NCBI RefSeq assembly: GCF_900106015.1
Contig: NZ_LT629797.1
Span: forward strand, 1,488,001 to 1,552,000
Origin: Pseudomonas sihuiensis
GTDB lineage: Bacteria; Pseudomonadota; Gammaproteobacteria; Pseudomonadales; Pseudomonadaceae
Direction of reading: 5' to 3'
DNA length: 64,000 nt
The position numbers and the translations under genes are program-made. Every line of letters starts with the position of its first letter. Position 1 is the stretch's first letter. Of the stretch, positions 25,482 through 34,060 are shown piece by piece. The notes beneath the pieces are model-generated. The model searched no databases. It saw only the letters and a list, made by a program, of their open reading frames with translations, and was not told where the DNA came from.

Positions 25482-27725
25482 TTACTCCACCAGGCAATCC
25501 ACGCAGTACTCACCCGCTTCGGTTTGCAAGCCGTGCACGTCGATATCGAAACCCGGGAAGGCCTGATCGAAGGTCCGCGCGAAGGCCAGGTAGTCGAGAA
25601 TCGAACGCGTGGCGGCAGTGAAGCGCTCGCCTGGCATGATCAGCGGAATGCCAGGCGGGTAAGGCACCAGCATCACAGCGGCGATACGTCCCTGCAACTG
25701 ATCGATGGGCACCGCCTCGACCTCGCCGCGCACCAGGCGGTCGTAGGCATCGGCAGGTTTGATCGCCAGCTCGGGCAGCGCCGTGTACATGCTTTTCAGC
25801 GCCTTGGCCGTGGCGTTTTCGCGGTAGCAGCCATGCAGCGCATCGCACAAGTCACGCAGGCCCATGCCCTGGTAGCAGCCCGCGCCAGCGTGGGCGATGG
25901 AAGGCAGCACGTCGATCAGCGGCAGATTGGCGTCGTAGCTGCGCTTGAACTCCAGCAGCTCGGTCAGCAGCGTGCTCCACTTGCCCTTGGTGATGCCCAT
26001 GGAGAACAGCACCAGGAAGGAGTACAGGCCGGTTTTCTCCACCACCAGGCCGCGCTCCCAGAGAAACTTGCTGACCACCGCTGCAGGAATCCCCTGCTGC
26101 TCCAGCTTGCCGGCTGCATTGAGGCCGGGCATCACCAACGTGACCTTGATCGGATCGAGCAGCACATAGTCATCGGCCACTTCGCCGAAGCCATGCCAGT
26201 CGGCGTCCGGTTGCAACACCCAGTCGGAGGTCTTCAGGCTGTCGGCGCCATCGGCCTCACCCGGCTGCCAGATACTGAACCACCAGTCCTCGGCGCTCAG
26301 GTTGCGCCGCACATTGGCCAGGGCACGGCGGAAGCTCAGCGCCTCGTCGAAGGTTTCCTGGATCAGCGAACGGCCGGCAGGTCCTTCCATCATCGCCGAG
26401 GCTACATCCAGCGAGGCAATGATGCCGTATTGCGGCGACGTGGAGATGTGCATCATGAAGGCTTCGTTGAAACGGTCGCGATCCAGCTGCCGCTGCCCGC
26501 CGTCCTGCACGTGAATCATCGAGGCCTGGCTGAAGGCCGCCAGCAGCTTGTGCGTTGAATGGGTGGTGAACACCAGCGGCGAGCGCTCGTCGTACTGGGT
26601 GCCCATGCCATAGCGGCCAGCATAGAACTCGTGAAAGGCGGCGTAGGCGTACCAGGCCTCGTCGAAGTGCAGTACTTCGACCGAATCCCCCAGCGCCTGC
26701 TTGACCATCTCGGCGTTGTAACAGAGCCCGTCATAGGTGGAGTTGGTCACCACCGCCAGCTTGACCTTGGGCGCACGACCACGCGCCAGCGGGCTGGCGT
26801 CGATCTTGGCCTGGATCGATTCCTTGCTGAACTCAGAGAGCGGAATCGGCCCGATGATCCCCAGCTCGTTACGTTCCGGGCAGAGGTAAAGCGGAATCGC
26901 GCCGGTCATGATGATCGAGTGCAGGATCGACTTGTGGCAGTTGCGATCCACCAGCACCAGGTCATCGCGACCGACCATCGAATGCCAGACGATCTTGTTC
27001 GCCGTCGAGGTGCCATTGATCACGAAGAAGGTGTGGTCGGCGCCGAAGTTGCGCGCCGCGCGCGCCTCGGCCTCGGCCAATGGTCCGGTGTGATCGAGCA
27101 GCGAGCCCAGCTCCGGCACCGACACGGACAGGTCGGAACGCAGGGTGTTTTCGCCAAAGAACTGGTGGAAGGCCTGGCCCACCGGGCTCTTGCGATAGGC
27201 CACGCCGCCGCCATGACCCGGCGTGTGCCAGGAATAGTTGGATTGCGCGGTGTGCTGCACCAGCGCCTTGAAGAACGGCGGTAGCAGCCCGTCAAGATAG
27301 TTGTGCGCCGCGCGCGCCACCTGCCTGGCGAGAAAGGACACAGTGTCTTCGTAGAGATAGAGGATGCCACGCAGGTGGTTGAGATCGGCCATGGCCTCGG
27401 CCGGCGCGTTCTCGATAGTGACCTGCTCGCCCAGGGCGAAGATCGGCAATTGCGGCGCCCGCACTCGCGCCACGCGGATCAGCTCGACCATGTCCTGCAA
27501 CAGGCGGCTGTTCTCCCCCGCCCCCTCGGCCGCCACCAGGATGCAGGCCAGACCGTGGTGAGTGGACGCGACGATACGCCCCTCGGCGGCGCTCGCCGTG
27601 GGCAGAATGCTGAAACCGTCCTGGGTAAGCTCCTGAGCGATGGCGCGCACGCGATCACCGGCCACGGTGTCGGCCTTGATGTCGCGGTGCACGATTAGGA
27701 CGGGGAATTTGAGATCTTTATACAT
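25482..27725 (-). CDS. ldcA: Lysine decarboxylase (ornithine/arginine/lysine decarboxylase family)
   Basis: 747-residue PLP enzyme of fold type I that turns lysine into cadaverine. An N-terminal receiver-like wing domain (residues about 1-130) precedes the catalytic core: HTPGHGGGVAYRKSPVG, FVINGTSTANKIVWHSMV, VLHFDEAWYAYAAFH and the PLP lysine in TTHSTHKLLAAFSQASMIH (about residue 388). P. aeruginosa LdcA has nearly the same length and also neighbours dnaQ. The antiporter gene ldcB, which I recall next to it in PAO1, is not here. The 121 bases upstream include a small GGCAGGC/GCCTGCC hairpin. Confidence 0.92.
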   Translation of the reverse strand: MYKDLKFPVLIVHRDIKADTVAGDRVRAIAQELTQDGFSILPTASAAEGRIVASTHHGLACILVAAEGAGENSRLLQDMVELIRVARVRAPQLPIFALGEQVTIENAPAEAMADLNHLRGILYLYEDTVSFLARQVARAAHNYLDGLLPPFFKALVQHTAQSNYSWHTPGHGGGVAYRKSPVGQAFHQFFGENTLRSDLSVSVPELGSLLDHTGPLAEAEARAARNFGADHTFFVINGTSTANKIVWHSMVGRDDLVLVDRNCHKSILHSIIMTGAIPLYLCPERNELGIIGPIPLSEFSKESIQAKIDASPLARGRAPKVKLAVVTNSTYDGLCYNAEMVKQALGDSVEVLHFDEAWYAYAAFHEFYAGRYGMGTQYDERSPLVFTTHSTHKLLAAFSQASMIHVQDGGQRQLDRDRFNEAFMMHISTSPQYGIIASLDVASAMMEGPAGRSLIQETFDEALSFRRALANVRRNLSAEDWWFSIWQPGEADGADSLKTSDWVLQPDADWHGFGEVADDYVLLDPIKVTLVMPGLNAAGKLEQQGIPAAVVSKFLWERGLVVEKTGLYSFLVLFSMGITKGKWSTLLTELLEFKRSYDANLPLIDVLPSIAHAGAGCYQGMGLRDLCDALHGCYRENATAKALKSMYTALPELAIKPADAYDRLVRGEVEAVPIDQLQGRIAAVMLVPYPPGIPLIMPGERFTAATRSILDYLAFARTFDQAFPGFDIDVHGLQTEAGEYCVDCLVE

Positions 27726-27846
27726 TGTGACGTCCTGAAGGCTGGCAGGCTTGGCCTGCCCATCGCCTCAGGTTAGAGGCTCCCCCTGATCGGCGGAACC
27801 CCCTGTGCATCACGCTATAAGAAAAGGTCGCAATTGCGCTGTTCGG

Positions 27847-28605
27847 TTATTCCGGCGCTTTTTCCAGTTGCGCCCATAGCGACGGGCCACCGGCGGATTT
27901 CTCGATCACGGCCAGGCGCGCCAGATGCGCTGCAAGCTCCTCTTCGCTGGCACGAATGACGCGAGTGCGCGGACGAGAGGCGTCCAGACGGCGGATCGGC
28001 GTGGCCTGCTGGCGCCCGCTGCCATCGCCATCGGCGTCCTCACCGGCCAGAGACAGATTGGTCTGCCCACCAGTCATTGCCAGGTAGACGTCGGCGAGAA
28101 TCTCCGAGTCGAGCAAGGCGCCGTGCAGTTCGCGGTTGGAGTTGTCGACCCCGTAACGTTTGCACAACGCATCCAGGCTGTTGCGCTGCCCCGGATGGCG
28201 CTCGCGAGCCATCATCAGGGTATCGAGTACCGAGCAGTAATCGCTGACGTCGGCACGCTCGCTCTGCCCCAGCAGGGCGAATTCGTTGTTGATGAAACCA
28301 ACGTCGAACGCCGCATTGTGGATGATCAGTTGGGCGCCTTTGATGAACTCGTAGAATTCATCGGCAACCTCCTTGAAACGCGGCTTGTCGGCGACGTACT
28401 CGTTGGTGATGCCGTGAACCGCGATGGCGCCTTCGTCGATTTCACGATCGGGGTTGAGGTAAACGTGGAAATGACGCCCGGTCAGGCGGCGGCCCAGCAA
28501 TTCGACACAACCGATCTCGATGATGCGGTGCCCGTCAGTGACCGGCATACCCGTGGTTTCGGTATCCAGCACTACGTAGCGTTTGACGGTGTTCTCGGTT
28601 GTCAC
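27847..28605 (-). CDS. dnaQ: DNA polymerase III epsilon subunit (3'-5' proofreading exonuclease)
   Basis: 252-residue DEDDh exonuclease of the replicase core. Exo I VLDTETTGMPVTDGHRIIEIG, Exo II IIHNAAFDVGFINNEF and Exo III RNSLDALCKRYGVDN then ELHGALLDSEILADVYLAMTGGQ all read as in E. coli DnaQ; the C-terminal tail (residues about 190-252) should bind the alpha subunit. GTG 28605 is the start. It trails rnhA by 74 bases in the same direction; in E. coli and PAO1 the two are also neighbours. Confidence 0.95.
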   Translation of the reverse strand: MTTENTVKRYVVLDTETTGMPVTDGHRIIEIGCVELLGRRLTGRHFHVYLNPDREIDEGAIAVHGITNEYVADKPRFKEVADEFYEFIKGAQLIIHNAAFDVGFINNEFALLGQSERADVSDYCSVLDTLMMARERHPGQRNSLDALCKRYGVDNSNRELHGALLDSEILADVYLAMTGGQTNLSLAGEDADGDGSGRQQATPIRRLDASRPRTRVIRASEEELAAHLARLAVIEKSAGGPSLWAQLEKAPE

Positions 28606-28679
28606 GCCTTGCCTCTCTCATCTAATTCGGGTTGCCGCACATTCAGCGCAGCATCTTAACTCAGGTGCTGTATCACCGC

Positions 28680-29132
28680 TCAGCGCGCCGCACGCACATC
28701 ATCGACGCCGCGATTGGCCAACTGGTCGGCACGCTCGTTGCCGGGGTGACCAGTATGCCCACGCACCCACTGCCAGCTCACCTGATGGCGATTCACTTCC
28801 TCATCCAGCTTCTGCCAGAGGTCGGCGTTTTTCACCGGCTCTTTCGAAGCGGTCTTCCAGCCGCGTTTCTTCCAGTTCGGCAGCCATTCCTGGATACCTT
28901 TCATCACGTACTGCGAGTCGGTCACCAGCTTGACCGAGCACGGCCGGGTCAGCGCGATCAGGCCGGCAATCGCCGCCATCAGCTCCATGCGGTTATTGGT
29001 GGTATTGGGGTCTCCGCCCCAAAGCTCCTTCTCCACACCTTTGTACACCAGCAACGCGCCCCAACCTCCGGGGCCAGGATTGCCCTTGCAGGCGCCGTCG
29101 GTGTAAATCACCACATCATGGGTTTCAGACAT
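28680..29132 (-). CDS. rnhA: Ribonuclease HI
   Basis: 150-residue endonuclease that cuts the RNA strand of RNA-DNA hybrids. The DEDD active site is visible: [42 protein letters not shown] and [10 protein letters not shown]; the basic handle [15 protein letters not shown] is present. Full E. coli-like length. Methyltransferase gene ends 58 bases upstream on the same strand, with dnaQ downstream; probably one operon. Confidence 0.96.
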   Translation of the reverse strand: MSETHDVVIYTDGACKGNPGPGGWGALLVYKGVEKELWGGDPNTTNNRMELMAAIAGLIALTRPCSVKLVTDSQYVMKGIQEWLPNWKKRGWKTASKEPVKNADLWQKLDEEVNRHQVSWQWVRGHTGHPGNERADQLANRGVDDVRAAR

Positions 29133-29190
29133 TCATAGACTCTGTACAGAATTGTTTGGCCGGAGCCTGACCGGCAGCCAATTGCCGCAA

Positions 29191-29949
29191 TCAGTTGTCG
29201 AGATCGCGCCGACTGACCTTGGCCACCGGCATTGGCAGCAACTTGCCCATCGGCTCGCGACGCGACTGCCGCAACGGGCGCAAGCCAACCACCAGCTTGC
29301 GCGCCACCAACAGGTAGAAACCGGCGCCCGGCAACTGCCAGGCATCGCCCCAGCTTTCCATCCGCCGCAGGCGCATTTGCCAGGCCAGCGAAGCGAGCGG
29401 CGGACGATAGCACCCGAACCGGCGTTTCTCCAACGCAAAGCCCAGCAAACTCAGCCAGTCGCCGACACGGCTCGGGGCGATACAACGCGCCTTGGCCAAA
29501 CCGTCCTGGGCAAACAGGCGCCGCACGCCCCAGGCGCTCCAGGGGTGAATACCCAGAATCAACAGATGCCCGCCAGGCCTGACGCTGCGAGCCGCCTCAC
29601 GCAGCAGACCGTGAGGCGACAGGCTGAAATCCAGGCCATGCTGCAGCAGCACCACATCGGCGGCGTGCTCACCCAAGGGCCAGGATTGCTCCTCACAGAC
29701 GATCTGCACGCCAGGCATCGGCGCACCAAGGCGCACGTTGTGCTGGATCTGCCCCGCCTTGGGTGGGCCTTCGGCGCCAGGGCCGTAGCTCACCAGATAA
29801 CCACCGAAAAAGCGCGCCAGCTCTTCTTCCAGCAAGCGCCGCTCTTCCTCCAGCAACAGCTGGCCGAGCGGCCCGGCAAGCCAGTCGCGCGCCTCACCGA
29901 TGAGTTTGAGCCACTCAGGGTCGGCCTGGGCGAATGCCTGATCAGTCAT
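29191..29949 (-). CDS. Class I SAM methyltransferase (PA1814 type)
   Basis: 252-residue protein with a methyltransferase core: ADVVLLQHGLDFSLSPHGLLREAARSVRPGGHLLILGIHPWS covers the post-II and III motifs of a type-11 methyltransferase. The glycine-rich motif I is degenerate: the equivalent region reads GAPMPGVQIVCEEQ. This may mean an unusual SAM pocket. Target unknown. It is divergent from gloB with 72 bases between starts and leads the rnhA-dnaQ series; this arrangement is kept in P. aeruginosa. Confidence 0.8.
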   Translation of the reverse strand: MTDQAFAQADPEWLKLIGEARDWLAGPLGQLLLEEERRLLEEELARFFGGYLVSYGPGAEGPPKAGQIQHNVRLGAPMPGVQIVCEEQSWPLGEHAADVVLLQHGLDFSLSPHGLLREAARSVRPGGHLLILGIHPWSAWGVRRLFAQDGLAKARCIAPSRVGDWLSLLGFALEKRRFGCYRPPLASLAWQMRLRRMESWGDAWQLPGAGFYLLVARKLVVGLRPLRQSRREPMGKLLPMPVAKVSRRDLDN

Positions 29950-30021
29950 CGCTGCCTCCGCATGACAGGTTCTGCATGTCCTGTCTAAGATGCACCTTTA
30001 TCACCAGCTTAGCGACCCGCA

Positions 30022-30795
30022 ATGATCCAGATCGACGCGCTACCCGCCTTCAATGACAATTATATCTGGCTGCTGCAGGAGGCCCGCAGCAAGCGCTGCG
30101 CCGTGGTCGACCCCGGTGATGCGGCGCCGGTCATGGCCTGGCTCGAGGCCCATCCTGACTGGACACTCAGCGATATCCTGATCACTCACCATCACTTCGA
30201 TCACGTTGGCGGTGTCGAGCAACTGAAGACGGCTACCGGCGCCCGTGTCGCCGGCCCGGCGGCGGAAAAGATTCCAGCCCGTGACGTCGACCTCAAGGAT
30301 AACGATGCAATCGAGCTGCTCGGCCTGCGCTTCGAGGTCATGGCCGTACCTGGGCATACCCTCGGTCATATCGCCTACTACCACGCCGAACAGAACCTGC
30401 TGTTCTGTGGCGACACCCTGTTCGCGGGTGGCTGTGGCCGCCTCTTCGAAGGTACGCCGCAACAGATGCACCAGTCGCTGAGCCGCCTGGCAGCGCTCCC
30501 CGGTGCAACACGGGTCTACTGCACCCACGAATACACCCTGAGCAACCTGCGCTTCGCCCATGCCGTCGAGCCGCACAACCCGGACGTCAGTGCGCGCCTG
30601 GCCGAAGTCGCCCGCTGGCGCGATGAGGGCCGCATCAGCCTGCCGTCGAACATCGAACTGGAACTGGCCACCAATCCTTTCCTGCGTGTTGGCGAGCCTG
30701 CGGTCGTCGCTGCGACCAACGGACGCGACGACCGGCAGTCGAGCGAGCCAAGCGCCGTATTCGCTAGCCTGCGTGCCTGGAAAGACAGGTTTTAG
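30022..30795 (+). CDS. gloB: Hydroxyacylglutathione hydrolase (glyoxalase II)
   Basis: 257-residue metallo-beta-lactamase-fold hydrolase that frees D-lactate and glutathione from S-lactoylglutathione, the second step in methylglyoxal removal. The metal motif [10 protein letters not shown] is at about residues 55-64; [29 protein letters not shown] and [14 protein letters not shown] provide the remaining metal and glutathione ligands. The C-terminus NPFLRVGEP is standard. Length and motifs leave little doubt. Confidence 0.95.
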   Translation: MIQIDALPAFNDNYIWLLQEARSKRCAVVDPGDAAPVMAWLEAHPDWTLSDILITHHHFDHVGGVEQLKTATGARVAGPAAEKIPARDVDLKDNDAIELLGLRFEVMAVPGHTLGHIAYYHAEQNLLFCGDTLFAGGCGRLFEGTPQQMHQSLSRLAALPGATRVYCTHEYTLSNLRFAHAVEPHNPDVSARLAEVARWRDEGRISLPSNIELELATNPFLRVGEPAVVAATNGRDDRQSSEPSAVFASLRAWKDRF

Positions 30796-30851
30796 TCGCT
30801 GAGAAAAAGGTCGACAAGCCCGCAAAAGACCAGATTGAGACTGGTGAAAAC

Positions 30852-30880
30852 TTGACCACCCCCGGCCCGATTCCTAGAAT
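30852..30880 (+). promoter_or_regulatory. Sigma-70 promoter of mltD
   Basis: TTGACC at 30852-30857, 17-base spacer, TAGAAT at 30875-30880; start codon 37 bases further on. Confidence 0.7.
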
Positions 30881-30916
30881 CGCCCGATCTTTTCGCCGGG
30901 ACATACACCTCACCCA

Positions 30917-32491
30917 ATGCCTTTATCATCACGCAAGCCATTGAATATAAAGGCGTTGGCGCGAAGCTCACGAGCGCTCGCGGTGATGTGCAGCATGATC
31001 CTGGCCGGCTGTCAGAGCCTGCCCAGCGATACTCCGGACCGTTCGGCTGATACCTCTCGAGCCGTGGGCCTGGAGCGCGAGCCGGAGTGGCTCAACGACC
31101 AGGTCAAGCCGCGCGAATACGCCGATATCTGGGAACGCGTACGCGACGGCTTCAAGCTGCAGGATGAAATCGGCATCAACCCGCGCATCGAACGTGTGCG
31201 CCTGTGGTACGCCAGCAATCCAAAACACGTCAATACCGTCAGCGAACGCAGCGCGCCTTATATCCACTACATCGTCGAGCGCCTTGCCGAGCGCGACATG
31301 CCGATGGAGCTGGCGCTGCTGCCGGTGATCGAAAGTGCTTACGATCCACTGGCCTACTCCTCGGCACATGCGGTCGGCCTCTGGCAGTTCATTCCTTCGA
31401 CCGGCCGCCATTACAACCTGCGCCAGACCAACTGGTACGACGGCCGCCGCGACGTCACTGCATCGACCGAGGCAGCGCTCAACTATCTCAGCCGCCTGCA
31501 TGAAATGTTCAACGGCGACTGGCTGCTCGCCCTGGCCGCCTACAACGCTGGCGAAGGCCGCATCAGCCGCGCCATCGAGCGCAACGAGAAGCTCGGCCTG
31601 CCCAGCGACTACTGGAACCTGTCGCTGCCCAAGGAAACCGAGGACTACGTGCCCAAGCTACTGGCGCTGTCACAGGTGATCCTGACGCCGGAAGCCTACA
31701 GCGTGAGCCTTTCGCCAATCGCCAACGAACCCTACTTCGAACAGATCGCAATCAAGCAGCACATGGATCTGTCGCGCGTCGCCAAACTGGCCGACCTGGA
31801 TGAACAGGAGCTGCTGCAGCTCAACCCCGCCTACAAGCGCGGTATTACCCTCGACGGCCCGCAACATCTGCTGGTGCCGACCGATAAGGCAGAAATGCTC
31901 AGCGCCAACCTGGCCCTGATGAAACCGCAGGAAATGGTCGACTGGCAGAGCTACACCGTGCGCTCCGGCGATAGTCTGCACGCCATCGCCAACCGTCATC
32001 ACCTGTCAGTCAACATGCTCAAGGACGTAAACCGCCTGAGCAGCAACAACCTGAGCCTCGGCCAGGTGCTGACCATTCCCGCCCAGCCCGGCGCGCAACC
32101 GAGCGAACCGCTGTATCAGCAGCGCAGCGTCGCGCAGAGCGCGAGCACGCGGACCTATCAGGTGAAGAACGGCGACAACCTGTGGCAGATCGCTCGCGCC
32201 AACCAGGTCGCGGTGCACGACCTGAAGCGCTGGAACAAGCTGCAGGGCAATGCGTTGAAAGTCGGCCAGGTGCTCACACTGGCAGCCGCCGACAGCGGCG
32301 CGCGCGTCGCCAGCACCACTCGCAGCACCGCCACCTCACGAGACAAGGCCACCTACTACCGCGTAAAGCATGGCGACTCACTGTATGTGATCGCCAAGCG
32401 CTTCAATATAGACCTCAAGCGCCTGCAGGCCTGGAATCCACGCAGCAGCAAGCTGCAACCAGGGGAAAAGCTGACCCTCTATCTGCCGTGA
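30917..32491 (+). CDS. mltD: Membrane-bound lytic murein transglycosylase D
   Basis: 524-residue outer-membrane lipoprotein that cleaves peptidoglycan glycan strands. The lipobox is LAGC (MCSMILAGCQSLPSD). The transglycosylase domain carries the catalytic Glu at about residue 138 (LLPVIESAYDPLAYS), then AVGLWQFIPSTGRHYNL and ALAAYNAGEGRI. Three LysM repeats bind the wall, starting near residues 344 (YTVRSGDSLHAIA), 412 (YQVKNGDNLWQIA) and 479 (YRVKHGDSLYVIA). Its TGA is followed with no gap by the stop of the convergent HDOD gene. Confidence 0.94.
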   Translation: MPLSSRKPLNIKALARSSRALAVMCSMILAGCQSLPSDTPDRSADTSRAVGLEREPEWLNDQVKPREYADIWERVRDGFKLQDEIGINPRIERVRLWYASNPKHVNTVSERSAPYIHYIVERLAERDMPMELALLPVIESAYDPLAYSSAHAVGLWQFIPSTGRHYNLRQTNWYDGRRDVTASTEAALNYLSRLHEMFNGDWLLALAAYNAGEGRISRAIERNEKLGLPSDYWNLSLPKETEDYVPKLLALSQVILTPEAYSVSLSPIANEPYFEQIAIKQHMDLSRVAKLADLDEQELLQLNPAYKRGITLDGPQHLLVPTDKAEMLSANLALMKPQEMVDWQSYTVRSGDSLHAIANRHHLSVNMLKDVNRLSSNNLSLGQVLTIPAQPGAQPSEPLYQQRSVAQSASTRTYQVKNGDNLWQIARANQVAVHDLKRWNKLQGNALKVGQVLTLAAADSGARVASTTRSTATSRDKATYYRVKHGDSLYVIAKRFNIDLKRLQAWNPRSSKLQPGEKLTLYLP

Positions 32492-33934
32492 TCAGCGCTT
32501 GCTGATCGCCTCCAGGCAACGCCTCGCCAGTTGCGTGAAACGCTGAAACGCCACGAATTGCTCGTGTCGCAGCGCCCGCCCGGACAGCCTGCTGTCGGCA
32601 TACAGCACGCCGATTTCCCGCGTACCCGCGATGATCGGTGCAATGAAGAACATGCCGGCGCCAAGACTGCGCCGAATCGGCTGGGTCACCAGCTCGGCCA
32701 GGTTGTAGCTGGCGGGCACGCCCATCCAGATCGCCTCGCGATGGCGCAGCGCATAACTGAAGATATGCGGCTGCTCCACCTGCTCGGCAGGCAGCACGAA
32801 GTCCTCCAGCCATTGCTGAGACTTTTCACCGATCACCCGTTTGGCGCGGAAGCGGCTTTGCCCATCGGCCAGCACCGTGAGCATCACCCGCTCCAGGCCA
32901 GCGCCCCGATGCAGGCCTTTGAGCAAGGTGTCGAGCACCAGCCCGACATCGGCCCTGGCATTGACCATCAGGCCGAGATCCTGCAATGCCTGCTGCATCA
33001 CCAACAGATCCGGCTGCAGCAAACACGCACGACGCTCCTCCTGCTGCTGGCGAATCTGCTCGGGATCGGTATTGGGAATCAGCCGGCACAACTTGCTGGC
33101 ACCGAAGGTCGAGGCGACCTTGACCGCCTCATCCGCACTGGCCAGCACCTGCTGCAGGGTTTCCTCCGGAGTCAGCTCGATAAACGCTGCGACCTTGCCC
33201 AGCACGCCCTCCATTTCTGCACAATCCCAGCCATCCAGCGCCGCCTCGCTGATGCGCACGCCCAACTGTACGGCGTAGGCGGCCGGATCATGCTGGCTGG
33301 CGCCCGCCTGGGCGAGGATGGTGGTTTCGCCGAGGTTCCAGCTTTTCAGCAACGCCTGGGTAAGTTGACGAAAGCTGGCACCGAGCACCTCACGCACTGC
33401 CTCATCGACATCGACACCGGGGCGCTCAAGGGCATCGGCCAGTTCGTCAGCCTGCGCCCCACCACAGCCCCAGAACGCCAGCTCGCCCAGATGATGGAGC
33501 AGCGCAGCGATGAACACTTCTTCGCTGTGCCCGGAAATGACATAGCCAGCCAGGTTGCGCGCCTGCACCGCGGCATGGAAAGAACGCGCGAGTAACATCT
33601 GCAACTGCTCACGCGGCGCACGGGTAAGCAGCCCGTCTATCAGGCTCACCGAAAGACTGATCAGGCGTACATTGTCGAAGCCGATCAGTACGATGGCCCG
33701 CGAAATGGTCTTTATGGTTTCCTGGGACGGGTTGTAGTAGACGCTGTTGCCGACCCGCAGCACCTTGCTGGTCAGCGCCGCATCACGCAGCAACACATCG
33801 GCCAACTGCTGTACTGAAGCAGAATCCTGCTGCGCAAGGCGTTGCAGATCCTGCACCACTGCAGCCAGCGCGGGCAGTTCGGCTTGGTTCAGGCGATCGA
33901 TCCATGACTGCAAACTATGGCTTCGTTCCGACAA
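32492..33934 (-). CDS. HDOD-GAF signalling protein
   Basis: About 480 residues. An HDOD domain (residues about 10-215; VQQLADVLLRDAALTSKVLRVGNS and VYYNPSQETIKTISRAIVLIGF) is followed by a linker and a C-terminal GAF-like domain (residues about 300-470; LGAGMFFIAPIIAGTREIGVLYADSRLSG). HDOD proteins regulate motility or stress through protein contacts; catalytic HD residues are absent. I propose a TTG start at 33934 because GAGGGT is placed seven bases before it; in-frame ATGs at 33973 and 34003 lack a ribosome site. I do not recall a gene at this position in P. aeruginosa. Confidence 0.8.
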   Translation of the reverse strand: MSERSHSLQSWIDRLNQAELPALAAVVQDLQRLAQQDSASVQQLADVLLRDAALTSKVLRVGNSVYYNPSQETIKTISRAIVLIGFDNVRLISLSVSLIDGLLTRAPREQLQMLLARSFHAAVQARNLAGYVISGHSEEVFIAALLHHLGELAFWGCGGAQADELADALERPGVDVDEAVREVLGASFRQLTQALLKSWNLGETTILAQAGASQHDPAAYAVQLGVRISEAALDGWDCAEMEGVLGKVAAFIELTPEETLQQVLASADEAVKVASTFGASKLCRLIPNTDPEQIRQQQEERRACLLQPDLLVMQQALQDLGLMVNARADVGLVLDTLLKGLHRGAGLERVMLTVLADGQSRFRAKRVIGEKSQQWLEDFVLPAEQVEQPHIFSYALRHREAIWMGVPASYNLAELVTQPIRRSLGAGMFFIAPIIAGTREIGVLYADSRLSGRALRHEQFVAFQRFTQLARRCLEAISKR

Positions 33935-34060
33935 ATTCGTACCCTCATGGCGTGTCCCTGAAGTGTATGCCATAGCGTCGCAAGCGAGCGCCCACCGCTG
34001 CACTCTTTTTCCTGTCCATACAAGCTGTTACTGTACCGACCCAGAAGCCCAAACGCCGCC

